This document shows, in pieces, positions 1-8,663 of a DNA stretch of 46,292 bases. Both the position numbers and the translations under genes were made by a program. Below the pieces are notes generated by a model that was given only the letters and a program-made list of their open reading frames with translations, was not told where the DNA came from and ran no database searches. This DNA is from Desulfopila aestuarii DSM 18488 (GTDB lineage Bacteria > Desulfobacterota > Desulfobulbia > Desulfobulbales > Desulfocapsaceae): assembly GCF_900143695.1 (NCBI RefSeq), contig NZ_FRFE01000038.1:1-46292 (forward strand). The letters are read 5' to 3'. Numbering within the stretch: position 1 is the first letter of the stretch; every line of letters starts with the position of its first letter.

Positions 1-426
1 AAGCAGGCATTACACGAGATCTGGATGGCACCAACCAGGGACGCGGCATACAAAGCCTTTGATGTGACTATTGCTACATATTCAGGTAAGTATCCAAAGG
101 CAATGAAGTGTCTGGAGAAGGACAAAGAGGAAATGCTGGCGTTTTATGATTTCCCCGCCGCCCATTGGCAACATATTCGTACATCAAACCCTATCGAGTC
201 AACGTTTGCCACCGTACGACTTCGGACAGCAAAAACAAGGGGATGTGTCGCAAGACATACTATCTTGTCGATGGTTTACAAACTCGGCCAGAGCGCTCAG
301 AAGAAATGGCGTCGGCTAAGGGGATTCAAGCTGCTTGCTGAGGTCATTCGAGGGGTGAGATTCAAGGATTGCGAGAGGGTTGAACCAGTAAAAGAAGGTG
401 AGCTGAACAGGGTGGTCAATATCTAA
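1..426 (+). CDS. IS256-family transposase, C-terminal part (5' end outside window)
   Basis: The frame is open from base 1, so the gene enters from outside the window; about 141 codons remain. The segment around residues 58-75 carries the IS256/mutator-type signature around the last catalytic acid (SNPIES followed by a VRLRT run), followed by the usual basic tail. IS256-family transposases are DDE enzymes that cut and paste their own element, and are normally near 400 residues, so roughly the last third is present. No internal stop or frameshift is seen in the visible part. The next gene (MoxR) starts 420 bases downstream and is unrelated in function, so this is the right-hand edge of an inserted element. 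Family assignment is confident; whether the whole element is intact cannot be judged. Confidence 0.85.
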   Translation, partial: KQALHEIWMAPTRDAAYKAFDVTIATYSGKYPKAMKCLEKDKEEMLAFYDFPAAHWQHIRTSNPIESTFATVRLRTAKTRGCVARHTILSMVYKLGQSAQKKWRRLRGFKLLAEVIRGVRFKDCERVEPVKEGELNRVVNI

Positions 427-464
427 GAATGATTCTTCAAACACCAGACTTGACTATAACTCCC
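427..464. mobile_element. probable right end of the IS256-family element
   Basis: Directly after the transposase stop, the stretch around 440-463 (CACCAGACTTGACTATAACTC) looks like the short terminal repeat that ends many IS256-family elements a few tens of bases after the stop. The matching left end and target duplication lie outside the window, so the exact boundary is a guess. Confidence 0.35.
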
Positions 465-848
465 AAAGGACGCTCCATACTTTATTCGAGATGATAAGAT
501 CAAAGGGTTTGCAGCAATCCTGCAATAGGTTGTAAAAATTTTCGGGATTTTGGAAATATTATTTTCCTCGAAACCTAATCTCTAATTATTCTTCAATTAT
601 TTACAATAGCTTCTACGTTTACGTGAGAGCTGACAATAAGCTCTTCTCCTCACATTTTGTGCGTTGACAGAGCAAGACGAAGAAGGCTAGGTACCCTATA
701 TTGGGGTAAAGGTCTGCAGAAGTATTCATCTATATTCCCCTCTCATTTCCTATTGCATGTAGTCAAAATTGGCGATGTGATATACTGTTTTCAACAGATA
801 TGGGAAGATATTAGGAAAGAGAGAGGCGCCAACAGGAACAACAAGACG
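465..848. other. non-coding stretch between IS end and MoxR operon
   Basis: AT-rich DNA with no frame that looks coded. The reading frame of the MoxR gene is open upstream to about 657, but the upstream residues do not resemble the family and contain no ribosome site. The operon promoter probably lies here, but no clear -35/-10 pair was identified. Confidence 0.4.
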
Positions 849-1826
849 ATGCATGATCACCAGAACGAGTCGAGAATCGAAGCGATAAATTTTGTGCATG
901 CAGCAGAGATTTATCAGCGTATAGCAGAAAATATACAGAAGGTCATCAGGGGAAAGTCCCAGACGATCAAACTGTTGCTTGCCGCATTTTTTGCAGGTGG
1001 TCATGTGCTCCTTGAAGACGTACCGGGAACAGGCAAAACAACTCTTGCCAAAACTCTTGCCCGATCTGTGAACACCAAGTTTGGCCGACTCCAGTTTACT
1101 CCAGACCTTCTCCCTTCTGACATCGTCGGGGTGTCTATTTATAGGCAGCATAGTGGGCTTTTTGAGTTTATCCGTGGACCTGTATTTACCAGTATCCTGC
1201 TGGCTGATGAGATCAACAGGGCGAGTCCCAGGACCCAGTCAGCTCTTCTCGAGGCAATGGAAGAACGGCAAGTGACCGTGGAAGGTCAACGGCATACTCT
1301 TGGTAAGCTGTTTTTTGTGATCGCGACCCAGAACCCTGTCGAATCGCATGGCACTTACCCCTTGCCCGAGTCCCAGATGGACAGGTTCATGATTGAACTG
1401 GTGCCAGGCTATCTTGACAGGGATATGGAAGCTGTCGTCCTTAACGATCAACTCCGGGGCCACACCCTGGAAAACATCCAGGCCGTGGCCAATGAAAATG
1501 ATGTAGAAAATGTCACCGGAGCATTGCTGCAGGTGCGAATCACCGAAGAACTCAGGTACTACATCGTCGATTTGGTAAGCAGTACGCGCAACTCAGAGCA
1601 TGTGGTGCTTGGTGCAGGTATGCGGGCTTCGCTTTCTGTGTTGAGAATAGCGCAAGCATTGGCGCTTTTTGACGGCAGGCAGTTTGTTGTCCCGGAGGAT
1701 ATAGTTGAGGCTGCCCCATATGTACTCGCCCATCGACTTCAAATTTCGTCACAGGCGAAGTTTTCGGGGGTGACGCCAGCAGCGATTATCGACGCTATCA
1801 TAGAGAGTACACCTTTGCCTAAATGA
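849..1826 (+). CDS. MoxR-family AAA+ ATPase
   Basis: A 325-residue AAA+ ATPase of the MoxR type, the usual length for the family. Walker A (EDVPGTGKTT) lies at residues 56-65, Walker B (ILLADEINRA) near 116-125, and the sensor-1 segment IATQNPVE about 157-164. MoxR proteins act as chaperone-like ATPases for assembly or activation of partner proteins, often with von Willebrand or DUF58 partners. The start at 849 is chosen because the family's N-terminal helices begin there; the frame upstream has no family resemblance. The stop overlaps the DUF58 start (ATGA), and a transglutaminase gene follows, giving the common bacterial MoxR-DUF58-transglutaminase operon. The target of this particular complex is not known. 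Confidence 0.93.
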   Translation: MHDHQNESRIEAINFVHAAEIYQRIAENIQKVIRGKSQTIKLLLAAFFAGGHVLLEDVPGTGKTTLAKTLARSVNTKFGRLQFTPDLLPSDIVGVSIYRQHSGLFEFIRGPVFTSILLADEINRASPRTQSALLEAMEERQVTVEGQRHTLGKLFFVIATQNPVESHGTYPLPESQMDRFMIELVPGYLDRDMEAVVLNDQLRGHTLENIQAVANENDVENVTGALLQVRITEELRYYIVDLVSSTRNSEHVVLGAGMRASLSVLRIAQALALFDGRQFVVPEDIVEAAPYVLAHRLQISSQAKFSGVTPAAIIDAIIESTPLPK

Positions 1827-3166
1827 GTTCTAAACTCTATAGATATTATCGGTTCAGCAATACGGTAAAGCGGCGGCTATACCAAAGGATGAGTCCTGCC
1901 GGGAGATTGTTGCTGACATTCTCCCTGCTAGCAATTCTTTTCGGGTTCAATACCCGGTTGACGATGATATATCAATTGGCATCTCTTGCGGTTGCCCTTC
2001 TTCTTGTCTCCTTCCCTCTTTCCATCTTTTGTGTGCCGGCAATTAAGGTACGCCGCATGTTACCGGATACTTGTACTGCTGGTGACAAGATGACCTATCT
2101 GTTGCAGCTTAAAAATAGTTGTTCAAAGCCATCCGCAGGGATTTTCTATACCGAACTGCCACAAACAATCACTCCAAGCTACAAGGAGTTTGCTTCTGCG
2201 GTGGAGGACGGGGAGTCGAATCGGAACGCATTTGATCGAAAACTTGGGTATTATCGTTGGCTATGGCTCATTGAGCGAAAAGCTGGAGCAAAGTTTGTCC
2301 CCATTTCCTTGCCTGTTGTTTCACCAGGTGAAACCATTAACGTTGAAGTGTCCTTCGTACCCCTGCGAAGAGGTTATATTCGGCTGAGCGGTTATTCCCT
2401 GCATCGCCTTGAACCGTTCGGATTGTTTAAAAATGAGGTCCAGATCAGTGATGCCAAAAGAATCTTGGTGTTGCCAAGGCTGTATCCCGTCGTCCATGGC
2501 GAACTCTCAGGTTCCCGAAAATATCATCAGGGTGGGTTGATCTCAGCGGCGAGCTATGGGGAATCCGGTGAGTTCGTTGCCCTACGGGAATATCGGCAGG
2601 GAGATCCCGTCAAACATATCGATTGGAAATCGACAGCCAGAGTGGGAAACGCAATCGTCAGGCAGTACCAGGAGGAGTATTTTTCCAGGTTAGGCGTGCT
2701 GCTGGATACCTTTACCAACACGGCAAATGATGTTTTTGAGGATGCTGTATCCGTTGCCGCGTCAATCATTGCTAAACATGATGCTGGCTGCTGTCATATC
2801 GATCTTCTTTTTGCGTGCGACAGGTGTGTCTCCTCTGTCTCAATGGGACGAGGAGAGGCAGGATCACAGGGCATGCTGGAGGTTCTGGCATGTATTACTC
2901 CATGCAGCACTGGTTCATTCGAGGATCTTACCAAGATGGTATTCGGCCATGCTGACGGGTTGAGTGGGCTGATACTGGTCCTTATTGATTTGGATGAACA
3001 GCGAAAGAACCTCATTGACTATCTGGCTAGCAACAATATTCCGCATTCCATTATCCTTGTGTCATCTGAACGGGATAGAAGCACGTTGCAACTGCAGAAC
3101 ATCTCCTCACCGAATGCCGTGATATTCGATACCAGCAATCCTGTAAAAGTGGTGCATTTGCCATGA
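1823..3166 (+). CDS. DUF58 domain membrane protein
   Basis: A 447-residue protein with two membrane segments near residues 28-45 and 50-72, then a beta-rich region and the DUF58 signature around residues 250-284 (EFVALREY, then GDPVKHIDW, then the STAR segment). DUF58 is a von Willebrand-A-like domain routinely encoded next to MoxR ATPases; the pair is thought to act together at the membrane. The gene overlaps MoxR by ATGA at its start and the transglutaminase gene by ATGA at its end, so the three should be translationally coupled. The C-terminal third (about 290-447) is the expected vWA-like fold. No unusual features. The biochemical role is unproven for the family. Confidence 0.9.
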   Translation: MSSKLYRYYRFSNTVKRRLYQRMSPAGRLLLTFSLLAILFGFNTRLTMIYQLASLAVALLLVSFPLSIFCVPAIKVRRMLPDTCTAGDKMTYLLQLKNSCSKPSAGIFYTELPQTITPSYKEFASAVEDGESNRNAFDRKLGYYRWLWLIERKAGAKFVPISLPVVSPGETINVEVSFVPLRRGYIRLSGYSLHRLEPFGLFKNEVQISDAKRILVLPRLYPVVHGELSGSRKYHQGGLISAASYGESGEFVALREYRQGDPVKHIDWKSTARVGNAIVRQYQEEYFSRLGVLLDTFTNTANDVFEDAVSVAASIIAKHDAGCCHIDLLFACDRCVSSVSMGRGEAGSQGMLEVLACITPCSTGSFEDLTKMVFGHADGLSGLILVLIDLDEQRKNLIDYLASNNIPHSIILVSSERDRSTLQLQNISSPNAVIFDTSNPVKVVHLP

Positions 3167-5169
3167 TCATACCACCATTGCTCATTGCAGCGTCTCTTAT
3201 ATTCTGGGGGCTGGAGAGTGGCAACCTCCTGCTCGGCTCGATACTGGCCATTTCGACCGGTGGCGCAATGTTTTTTCAACAACGATGGACCTTGACTGAT
3301 GAGGATTGTGTCCAAGTGTCTGATTTCACTTCGGTCATTTTTATCTCCACCACCGCCCTTATCCTATTGAACGTTGATAAAATCGTTTTACTCAAGACTC
3401 TAGTCATCTGGCAACCCCTTGTCCTGATCCCCCTTCTCCTGGCACAGCTTTACTCAGGTAGGGAAAATATCATTATTAGAACCCGACTCGGGTTTAACCG
3501 TAAGAGAACGTTTAAGCACGAGCCTCTCGATTTTCGTCTCTACTATTTCCCGCTCACTTTGCTTTCCGCGGCTATGGCCAACAGCAGATCAGAGCTGTTC
3601 TTCCCAGGTGGTATCTTGTTGTTTTTCTGGCTCCTGTTTGTCAATCGGGGCAGATCATTTTCAGCCGCCGCCTTTGCCGGCCTATTTCTCCTGACTGCAA
3701 TTACTGGTTATCTGGGAGTAAAAGGTGCAGAGAGACTGCATGAATATGTGAATGCCCAAATTCGGAGGCATTGGCGTGGCTATTTCTCTTCACAATACGC
3801 GGATCCGTTCCAGGCCACCCTGACATTTGGCTCAGTTGGAAGATTGAAAACTTCAGGCGAAATTTTCTTACGGCTCAAAACAGATGGAATACCTCCGCCC
3901 TTACTCAAGCAAGCCAGTTATGATTTACTGGGAAAAAATATCTGGATCGGTAATCAAACTTTTGCCTACCTCCCAGTTGAGGATATGGCCTGGGATCTGA
4001 TTCCCAGACCCCATCCGCCAGGGGCGGAGGTAACCATTGAGTATTATCTGCCAAAGGAAAAGGGATTGTTACCGCAGCCGTATGGCAGTTTCCAGGTTAA
4101 AGGGGAAACACTCTATGAGCTGGAACAAAATGTTGCCGGAACTGTTAAGGTTGTCGATGGAGCACCGCTTGTTACGTACGAAATAAGCTATGTTGATAAT
4201 GTTGGCCGTAAGTCTGATCAGTCCCTGAGTCGAAATCTCGTGATTCCAGTCGAACTGGAGCAACTGTTGGCGAAAGTGACTGAAGACTGGCACACTACAG
4301 AGTTGCAAGGCATGGCAAAGGTGCAACAAGTGAAACACTATTTTGCTGACGGCTTCACCTATTCACTTGCGTTGCAAGGACGTGGAACGTTTTCGTCTGC
4401 TCTCGAGAATTTTCTTTTGGGGAGCAAGGAAGGGCACTGCGAAATGTATGCAACCGCTACAGCCATGCTGCTCAGAAAACTTGGTATTCCCAGCCGGTAT
4501 GTGACAGGCTTTGCCGTATCTGAATACAGTAGACTCGAACATAAATATATTGTGCGGGAAAGGCATGCCCATGCGTGGGCCGAAGCATATGTAGATGGCA
4601 ACTGGTTGATCGTAGACACCACACCAGCTGACTGGCTGACTATCGACAGCCGTAATCGTTCAACCCTGGAATGGCTGCAGGACATCTTGGCATATTTGCG
4701 GCTCAAGTATTCCTATTTTCGAATAAATACCGAACAGAATTACCGTCTGTTATTGTCTGGTTTGGTGATCGTGTTGTCAGTGATACTGCTCTATCGTATT
4801 TACAGCAGAATAAGAGCAGAAAAAGTTGCAACCGCAAAGCAAAAGGTCAGACGTACCTTTCCACCACCGGTTTCGCCTTTCAACCGGATTGAAGATGCTC
4901 TCAACAAGATAGGGGTTCCCAGGAAGACCAAGGAATCTTTCATTTTATGGGCCAGGAGAGTGAATGATGTTCACCCCATTGACCTTGGCCTGATCGAAAA
5001 GCTCTTCGAAAAGCACAGAAAGCTGCGTTTTGACCCGAGAGGAATGGCCCAGCACGAGTTGGACTTTTTTTATGAAATGACTGGCAAGTGGCTGACCAAT
5101 CATGAGATATTTCTGCAGAACGATCATCAAAATCTACCGTTGGATGAGAAAGAAAAAAGCAACTCATAG
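3163..5169 (+). CDS. transglutaminase-like membrane protein (TgpA type, DUF3488 + transglut_core)
   Basis: A 668-residue protein with several hydrophobic N-terminal segments (about residues 1-200), a periplasmic region, and a transglutaminase core. The putative catalytic triad is visible: C426 (in GHCEMYAT), H470 (in HAHAWAE) and D485 (in VDTTPADW). One further membrane helix lies near 530-550, followed by a cytoplasmic tail of about 120 residues resembling the DUF4129-type tail. This matches the TgpA-like architecture, a membrane enzyme facing the periplasm. It is the last gene of the MoxR-DUF58-transglutaminase operon, overlapping DUF58 by four bases. Triad identity is inferred from the motif order; the substrate is unknown and could be a cell-envelope protein. 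Confidence 0.92.
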   Translation: MIIPPLLIAASLIFWGLESGNLLLGSILAISTGGAMFFQQRWTLTDEDCVQVSDFTSVIFISTTALILLNVDKIVLLKTLVIWQPLVLIPLLLAQLYSGRENIIIRTRLGFNRKRTFKHEPLDFRLYYFPLTLLSAAMANSRSELFFPGGILLFFWLLFVNRGRSFSAAAFAGLFLLTAITGYLGVKGAERLHEYVNAQIRRHWRGYFSSQYADPFQATLTFGSVGRLKTSGEIFLRLKTDGIPPPLLKQASYDLLGKNIWIGNQTFAYLPVEDMAWDLIPRPHPPGAEVTIEYYLPKEKGLLPQPYGSFQVKGETLYELEQNVAGTVKVVDGAPLVTYEISYVDNVGRKSDQSLSRNLVIPVELEQLLAKVTEDWHTTELQGMAKVQQVKHYFADGFTYSLALQGRGTFSSALENFLLGSKEGHCEMYATATAMLLRKLGIPSRYVTGFAVSEYSRLEHKYIVRERHAHAWAEAYVDGNWLIVDTTPADWLTIDSRNRSTLEWLQDILAYLRLKYSYFRINTEQNYRLLLSGLVIVLSVILLYRIYSRIRAEKVATAKQKVRRTFPPPVSPFNRIEDALNKIGVPRKTKESFILWARRVNDVHPIDLGLIEKLFEKHRKLRFDPRGMAQHELDFFYEMTGKWLTNHEIFLQNDHQNLPLDEKEKSNS

Positions 5170-5270
5170 TATGCCTTGCATACAACAAAAACAGGCCTCT
5201 AAGCAAACCAGATCGTTTGAGGGTCTTTCAAAGGGGGGTATATAATTGTTTTTTGGGGTTACCCTAAAAA

Positions 5271-8201
5271 ATGATTTCCAGACTGAAATTGATCCAACTA
5301 CGGCTATTGTCGAGTTGTATGAACCCGATAATGCCAGTTTTTCTCGATCCGTCGTCAGATGTTTTTTCCAGGCATTCTGCAATGAGAAGGCATGTAAAAA
5401 TGGTTTTAGGTAAGCTGAAAACTTTGTCACGACGCACTTTCCTCACGATTTCTGTCGTCATTACTATCTGTTGTTATACGATTTTCGCAGGGCTTGTTTT
5501 GGCTCAGACGAATTCTTCGCCTCGCACATTACGAGTTGTGATGGATAACAATTATCCACCCTATGTGTTCCAAGCCGCTGACGGTAGCATTCAGGGAATC
5601 CTGGTCGATCAATGGCAGCTTTTTGGCGAGAAAACAGGCACCCGAGTTGAAATCAACGCAATGAATTGGGGGGATGCCCTAAAGAAAATGCAAGACGGGC
5701 AATTCGACGTCATTGATACAATCTTCAAAACTGAAGAGCGAACAGGTTGGCTCGATTATACAGCCCCCTATGCCCGTTTGGAGGTTCCTGCATTTTTCAA
5801 TTCGGAGATTAGTGGCATCACAAATGCTTATGATCTGCGAGGATTTGCCGTAGCCGCAAAAACGGGTGATGCTGCAGTGAGTATCCTGCGAAGTCATGGT
5901 GTCGGCAATCTTATTCTTTTCAACAGTTATGAAGAGATTATCCGGGCTGCCAAAGACCACAAGGTCAATGTGTTTGTTATCGACAAGCCGCCTGCAATGT
6001 ATTTCCTCTACAAATTCGGCATGATCGAGCAATATAAGGCATCCTCACCGATTTATGTCGGTGAGTTCCATCGAGCTGTTAAGAAAGGTGACGCCTTTAC
6101 ACTCCAGGAGATAGAGAAAGGCTTTGCAAAGATTTCACAGGCCGAACTCATTGAAATTGAAAAAAAATGGTATGGCTCCAGGCTGTGGAGCGGCTTCCCT
6201 GTCGGATATATTCTGGGGGGAGCGGGACTTTTGCTCTTTCTGCTTGCAGGTCTCTCGCTCTGGAACCGTTCATTGCAGAAAGCAGTTGATACACGTACCA
6301 AGGCTCTTGAGACAAGCGAGGAACGGTATCGGCACCTCTTTAATGCCGAATCGGATGCTATTGTCGTTATCGATTTGGACAAAGTACAAAACGTAGAAGC
6401 AAATGATGCAGCCATTGATCTCTATGGCTATAGTCACGAGGAATTTTTTGCTCTCCAACCCGCCGAGCTCTTTGCTGATGCGGAAGAAACATTTCCACAA
6501 ATTCTCTCGAATAATGGTCACATCAGTATTCCGCTGAGTTATCATCGCAAAAAGGATGGGACGATCTTCCCCGTCGAGATCACAGCTCGTATTTTTGAAC
6601 TCGAAAACCAAAAGCTGCTTCTTGCAGCTATGCGTGATATTTCAGATAGGCTGAAATCGGAAGAAAATCTCCGCAAAAACCGGAGATTTCTCAGTGATCT
6701 GATTGAAAACAGCGGTGCTCTCATCTTCGTTAAAAACCGTGACGGATATTACACCCTGATCAACCGGAAATGGGAGGAAGTGACAGGTCTGCAGCGTGAA
6801 AACGTCATTGGGCGGACAGATGAAGAACTTTTCCCTGGAGACATCGGCAAGCAATTCCGCAGAAATGACTTGGATGTCATTGAATCAGGAACAGTGCAGG
6901 AAAAGGAAGAAATTCTTGATGGCGAAAATGGCAGACGATACTTCCTGTCCGTCAAATTCCCCCTGAAAAACGATGATGACCTGGTAACCGGTATCTGCGG
7001 TATGACAACTGAGATTACCGAACGTAAGCAGGCCGAAGAAGATCGGGAAAGATTGAGTGAGCAGCTGGCCCAGGCCTATAGAATGGAATCGATAGGCAGA
7101 TTGGCAGGAGGCATAGCACACGATTTTAACAATATGCTGGGTGTGATTCTCGGCCATACCGAACTGGTTTTGCACACCTCACAGCTATCAGGTCCACACC
7201 TCAATAGTATAAAAGAGATTGAGAAGGCGGCCAGGCGGTCATCCGACCTGACCCGCCAGTTGCTTGCTTTTGCACGTAAGCAGACAGTTGTTCCAAAGGT
7301 TCTTGACTTAAATGAGACGGTCAACGGTGTATTGACCATTTTACAGCGGATAATTGGAGAGGATATCGAATTCGTCTGGCAGCCAGGTGAGAGTCTCTGG
7401 ACGATCAAGATGGACCCTACCCAGATTGATCAGATTCTTACAAATCTATGTGCTAACGCTCGCGATGCCATTGAAAGCGTGGGAAAAATCACCATAGATA
7501 CAAGGAACATAAGCGTTGATGCGGCGTTCTGTAAAGATAAGGTGGGATGCCGGGAAGGTGATTTTGTTGTCCTGTCTATCACGGATAACGGTTGTGGCAT
7601 GCATGAAGATGTCAAAACCATGCTCTTCGAACCGTTTTATACAACTAAAGAACTCGGGAAGGGTACCGGTTTGGGCCTGGCAATGATCTATGGAATAGTG
7701 CAGCAGAATAATGGCTTTATCACGGTTGACAGCAAACCGGGATTGGGCACGAGCTTCAAGCTGTATCTGCCACGGTATGACGTACCGCATGTGCCTTCAT
7801 CGGTCGAGGAAGAGCGTAAAGAGCTCTCTTTAGGCTCGGGTACTATCCTTTTAGTTGAAGACGAGCCTGCCAACCTCGAGATAGCATGCTTAATGCTGAA
7901 GAATCTGGGTTATAACGTTGTCACCGCATCTTCGCCTGCAGAAGCCATCCAGTTGGCCAGACAGTATCAGGAAGAAATAGACTTGCTGATGACAGACGTC
8001 ATAATGCCGGAAATGAACGGCTGGGATCTCGCGCAGGAACTCAAAGCCATTCAACCTGATATGAAGCAGCTTTTTACTTCGGGATATACGTCCACAACTG
8101 TAGCTCAACCAAGCTTTTTCATCGAAAATGTGCATTTCATCCAGAAGCCGTTCAATATGCACGAGCTCTCCGTCAAGGTGCATGAGGCGATGCAGAAATG
8201 A
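5271..8201 (+). CDS. hybrid sensor histidine kinase with periplasmic solute-binding sensor domain
   Basis: Up to 976 residues. Order: N-terminal membrane or signal segment (about 50-78), type 3 periplasmic solute-binding domain (about 83-305), membrane helix (about 312-335), two PAS domains (about 350-465 and 475-595), dimerisation/phosphoacceptor helix with H617 (AHDFNN), ATPase domain with N box, DNGCGM and GKGTGLGLA, and a C-terminal receiver with phospho-acceptor D909 (MTDV) and conserved Lys in QKPF. It should sense a small solute in the periplasm and pass phosphate His to Asp internally; no output domain is attached. Starts at 5382 or 5400 are equally plausible because the first 37 residues look uncharged-helix poor and no ribosome site precedes 5271. 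It follows the transglutaminase gene by 101 bases and may be independent. The ligand is unknown. Confidence 0.9.
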   Translation: MISRLKLIQLRLLSSCMNPIMPVFLDPSSDVFSRHSAMRRHVKMVLGKLKTLSRRTFLTISVVITICCYTIFAGLVLAQTNSSPRTLRVVMDNNYPPYVFQAADGSIQGILVDQWQLFGEKTGTRVEINAMNWGDALKKMQDGQFDVIDTIFKTEERTGWLDYTAPYARLEVPAFFNSEISGITNAYDLRGFAVAAKTGDAAVSILRSHGVGNLILFNSYEEIIRAAKDHKVNVFVIDKPPAMYFLYKFGMIEQYKASSPIYVGEFHRAVKKGDAFTLQEIEKGFAKISQAELIEIEKKWYGSRLWSGFPVGYILGGAGLLLFLLAGLSLWNRSLQKAVDTRTKALETSEERYRHLFNAESDAIVVIDLDKVQNVEANDAAIDLYGYSHEEFFALQPAELFADAEETFPQILSNNGHISIPLSYHRKKDGTIFPVEITARIFELENQKLLLAAMRDISDRLKSEENLRKNRRFLSDLIENSGALIFVKNRDGYYTLINRKWEEVTGLQRENVIGRTDEELFPGDIGKQFRRNDLDVIESGTVQEKEEILDGENGRRYFLSVKFPLKNDDDLVTGICGMTTEITERKQAEEDRERLSEQLAQAYRMESIGRLAGGIAHDFNNMLGVILGHTELVLHTSQLSGPHLNSIKEIEKAARRSSDLTRQLLAFARKQTVVPKVLDLNETVNGVLTILQRIIGEDIEFVWQPGESLWTIKMDPTQIDQILTNLCANARDAIESVGKITIDTRNISVDAAFCKDKVGCREGDFVVLSITDNGCGMHEDVKTMLFEPFYTTKELGKGTGLGLAMIYGIVQQNNGFITVDSKPGLGTSFKLYLPRYDVPHVPSSVEEERKELSLGSGTILLVEDEPANLEIACLMLKNLGYNVVTASSPAEAIQLARQYQEEIDLLMTDVIMPEMNGWDLAQELKAIQPDMKQLFTSGYTSTTVAQPSFFIENVHFIQKPFNMHELSVKVHEAMQK

Positions 8202-8663
8202 TGATATTTTTTGGCCTATGAGCAATCCGATCTCTTCCCCGAAAAAGAGATCGAATACGATAAGCAAGTCAGCACCGCCCGGCGTGGAGAAGTTGGAATT
8301 ACAGAGCGATTTGGATATCCATGCATGATGACCGCAAAACGCTCGATCTAGCCTTCGAAGAACAATACGCCTAACCCTGTCGTTACCTCACTCCTCACCA
8401 TACAACGCTGACTTTCAGGGGTAACCAGATAGAACAATATCTTTTGCTCACTCTCATCACACTTCATAATTTTGGGTGCTGTGACAGCAAATCTGGCAGT
8501 CTCTTGACAGGCAAGAGGTCCGGGCAACGAAAGTTCTGCTCAGAACATCTCTGCAACCACATCCCGGGTGCAAGAAATTGCTGACACCATGTGTTTTATG
8601 TTGTATGTGAGACACAAACATATAAACAACTAGGTTTACAGACGAAACCAACCCATTTTCAAT
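8202..8663. other. intergenic region between two kinase genes
   Basis: About 460 bases. A 36-codon frame from ATG 8218 exists, but it has no ribosome site and resembles nothing recognised. The stretch holds a short inverted repeat (8229-8252) and otherwise shows no gene; the promoter for the next kinase gene probably lies in its second half. Confidence 0.4.
8229..8252. terminator. short inverted repeat after the first hybrid kinase
   Basis: GATCTCTT (8229-8236) pairs perfectly with AAGAGATC (8245-8252) around the 8-base loop CCCCGAAA, 27 bases after the kinase stop. No T-run follows, so a factor-independent terminator is only a weak possibility. Confidence 0.3.

Noticed and set aside
657-848. 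Extended N-terminus of the MoxR gene
   Set aside because: The extra 64 residues do not match the family and no ribosome site is seen before 657.
8218-8328. 36-codon frame after the first kinase gene
   Set aside because: No ribosome site, and it overlaps the inverted repeat; no recognisable product.
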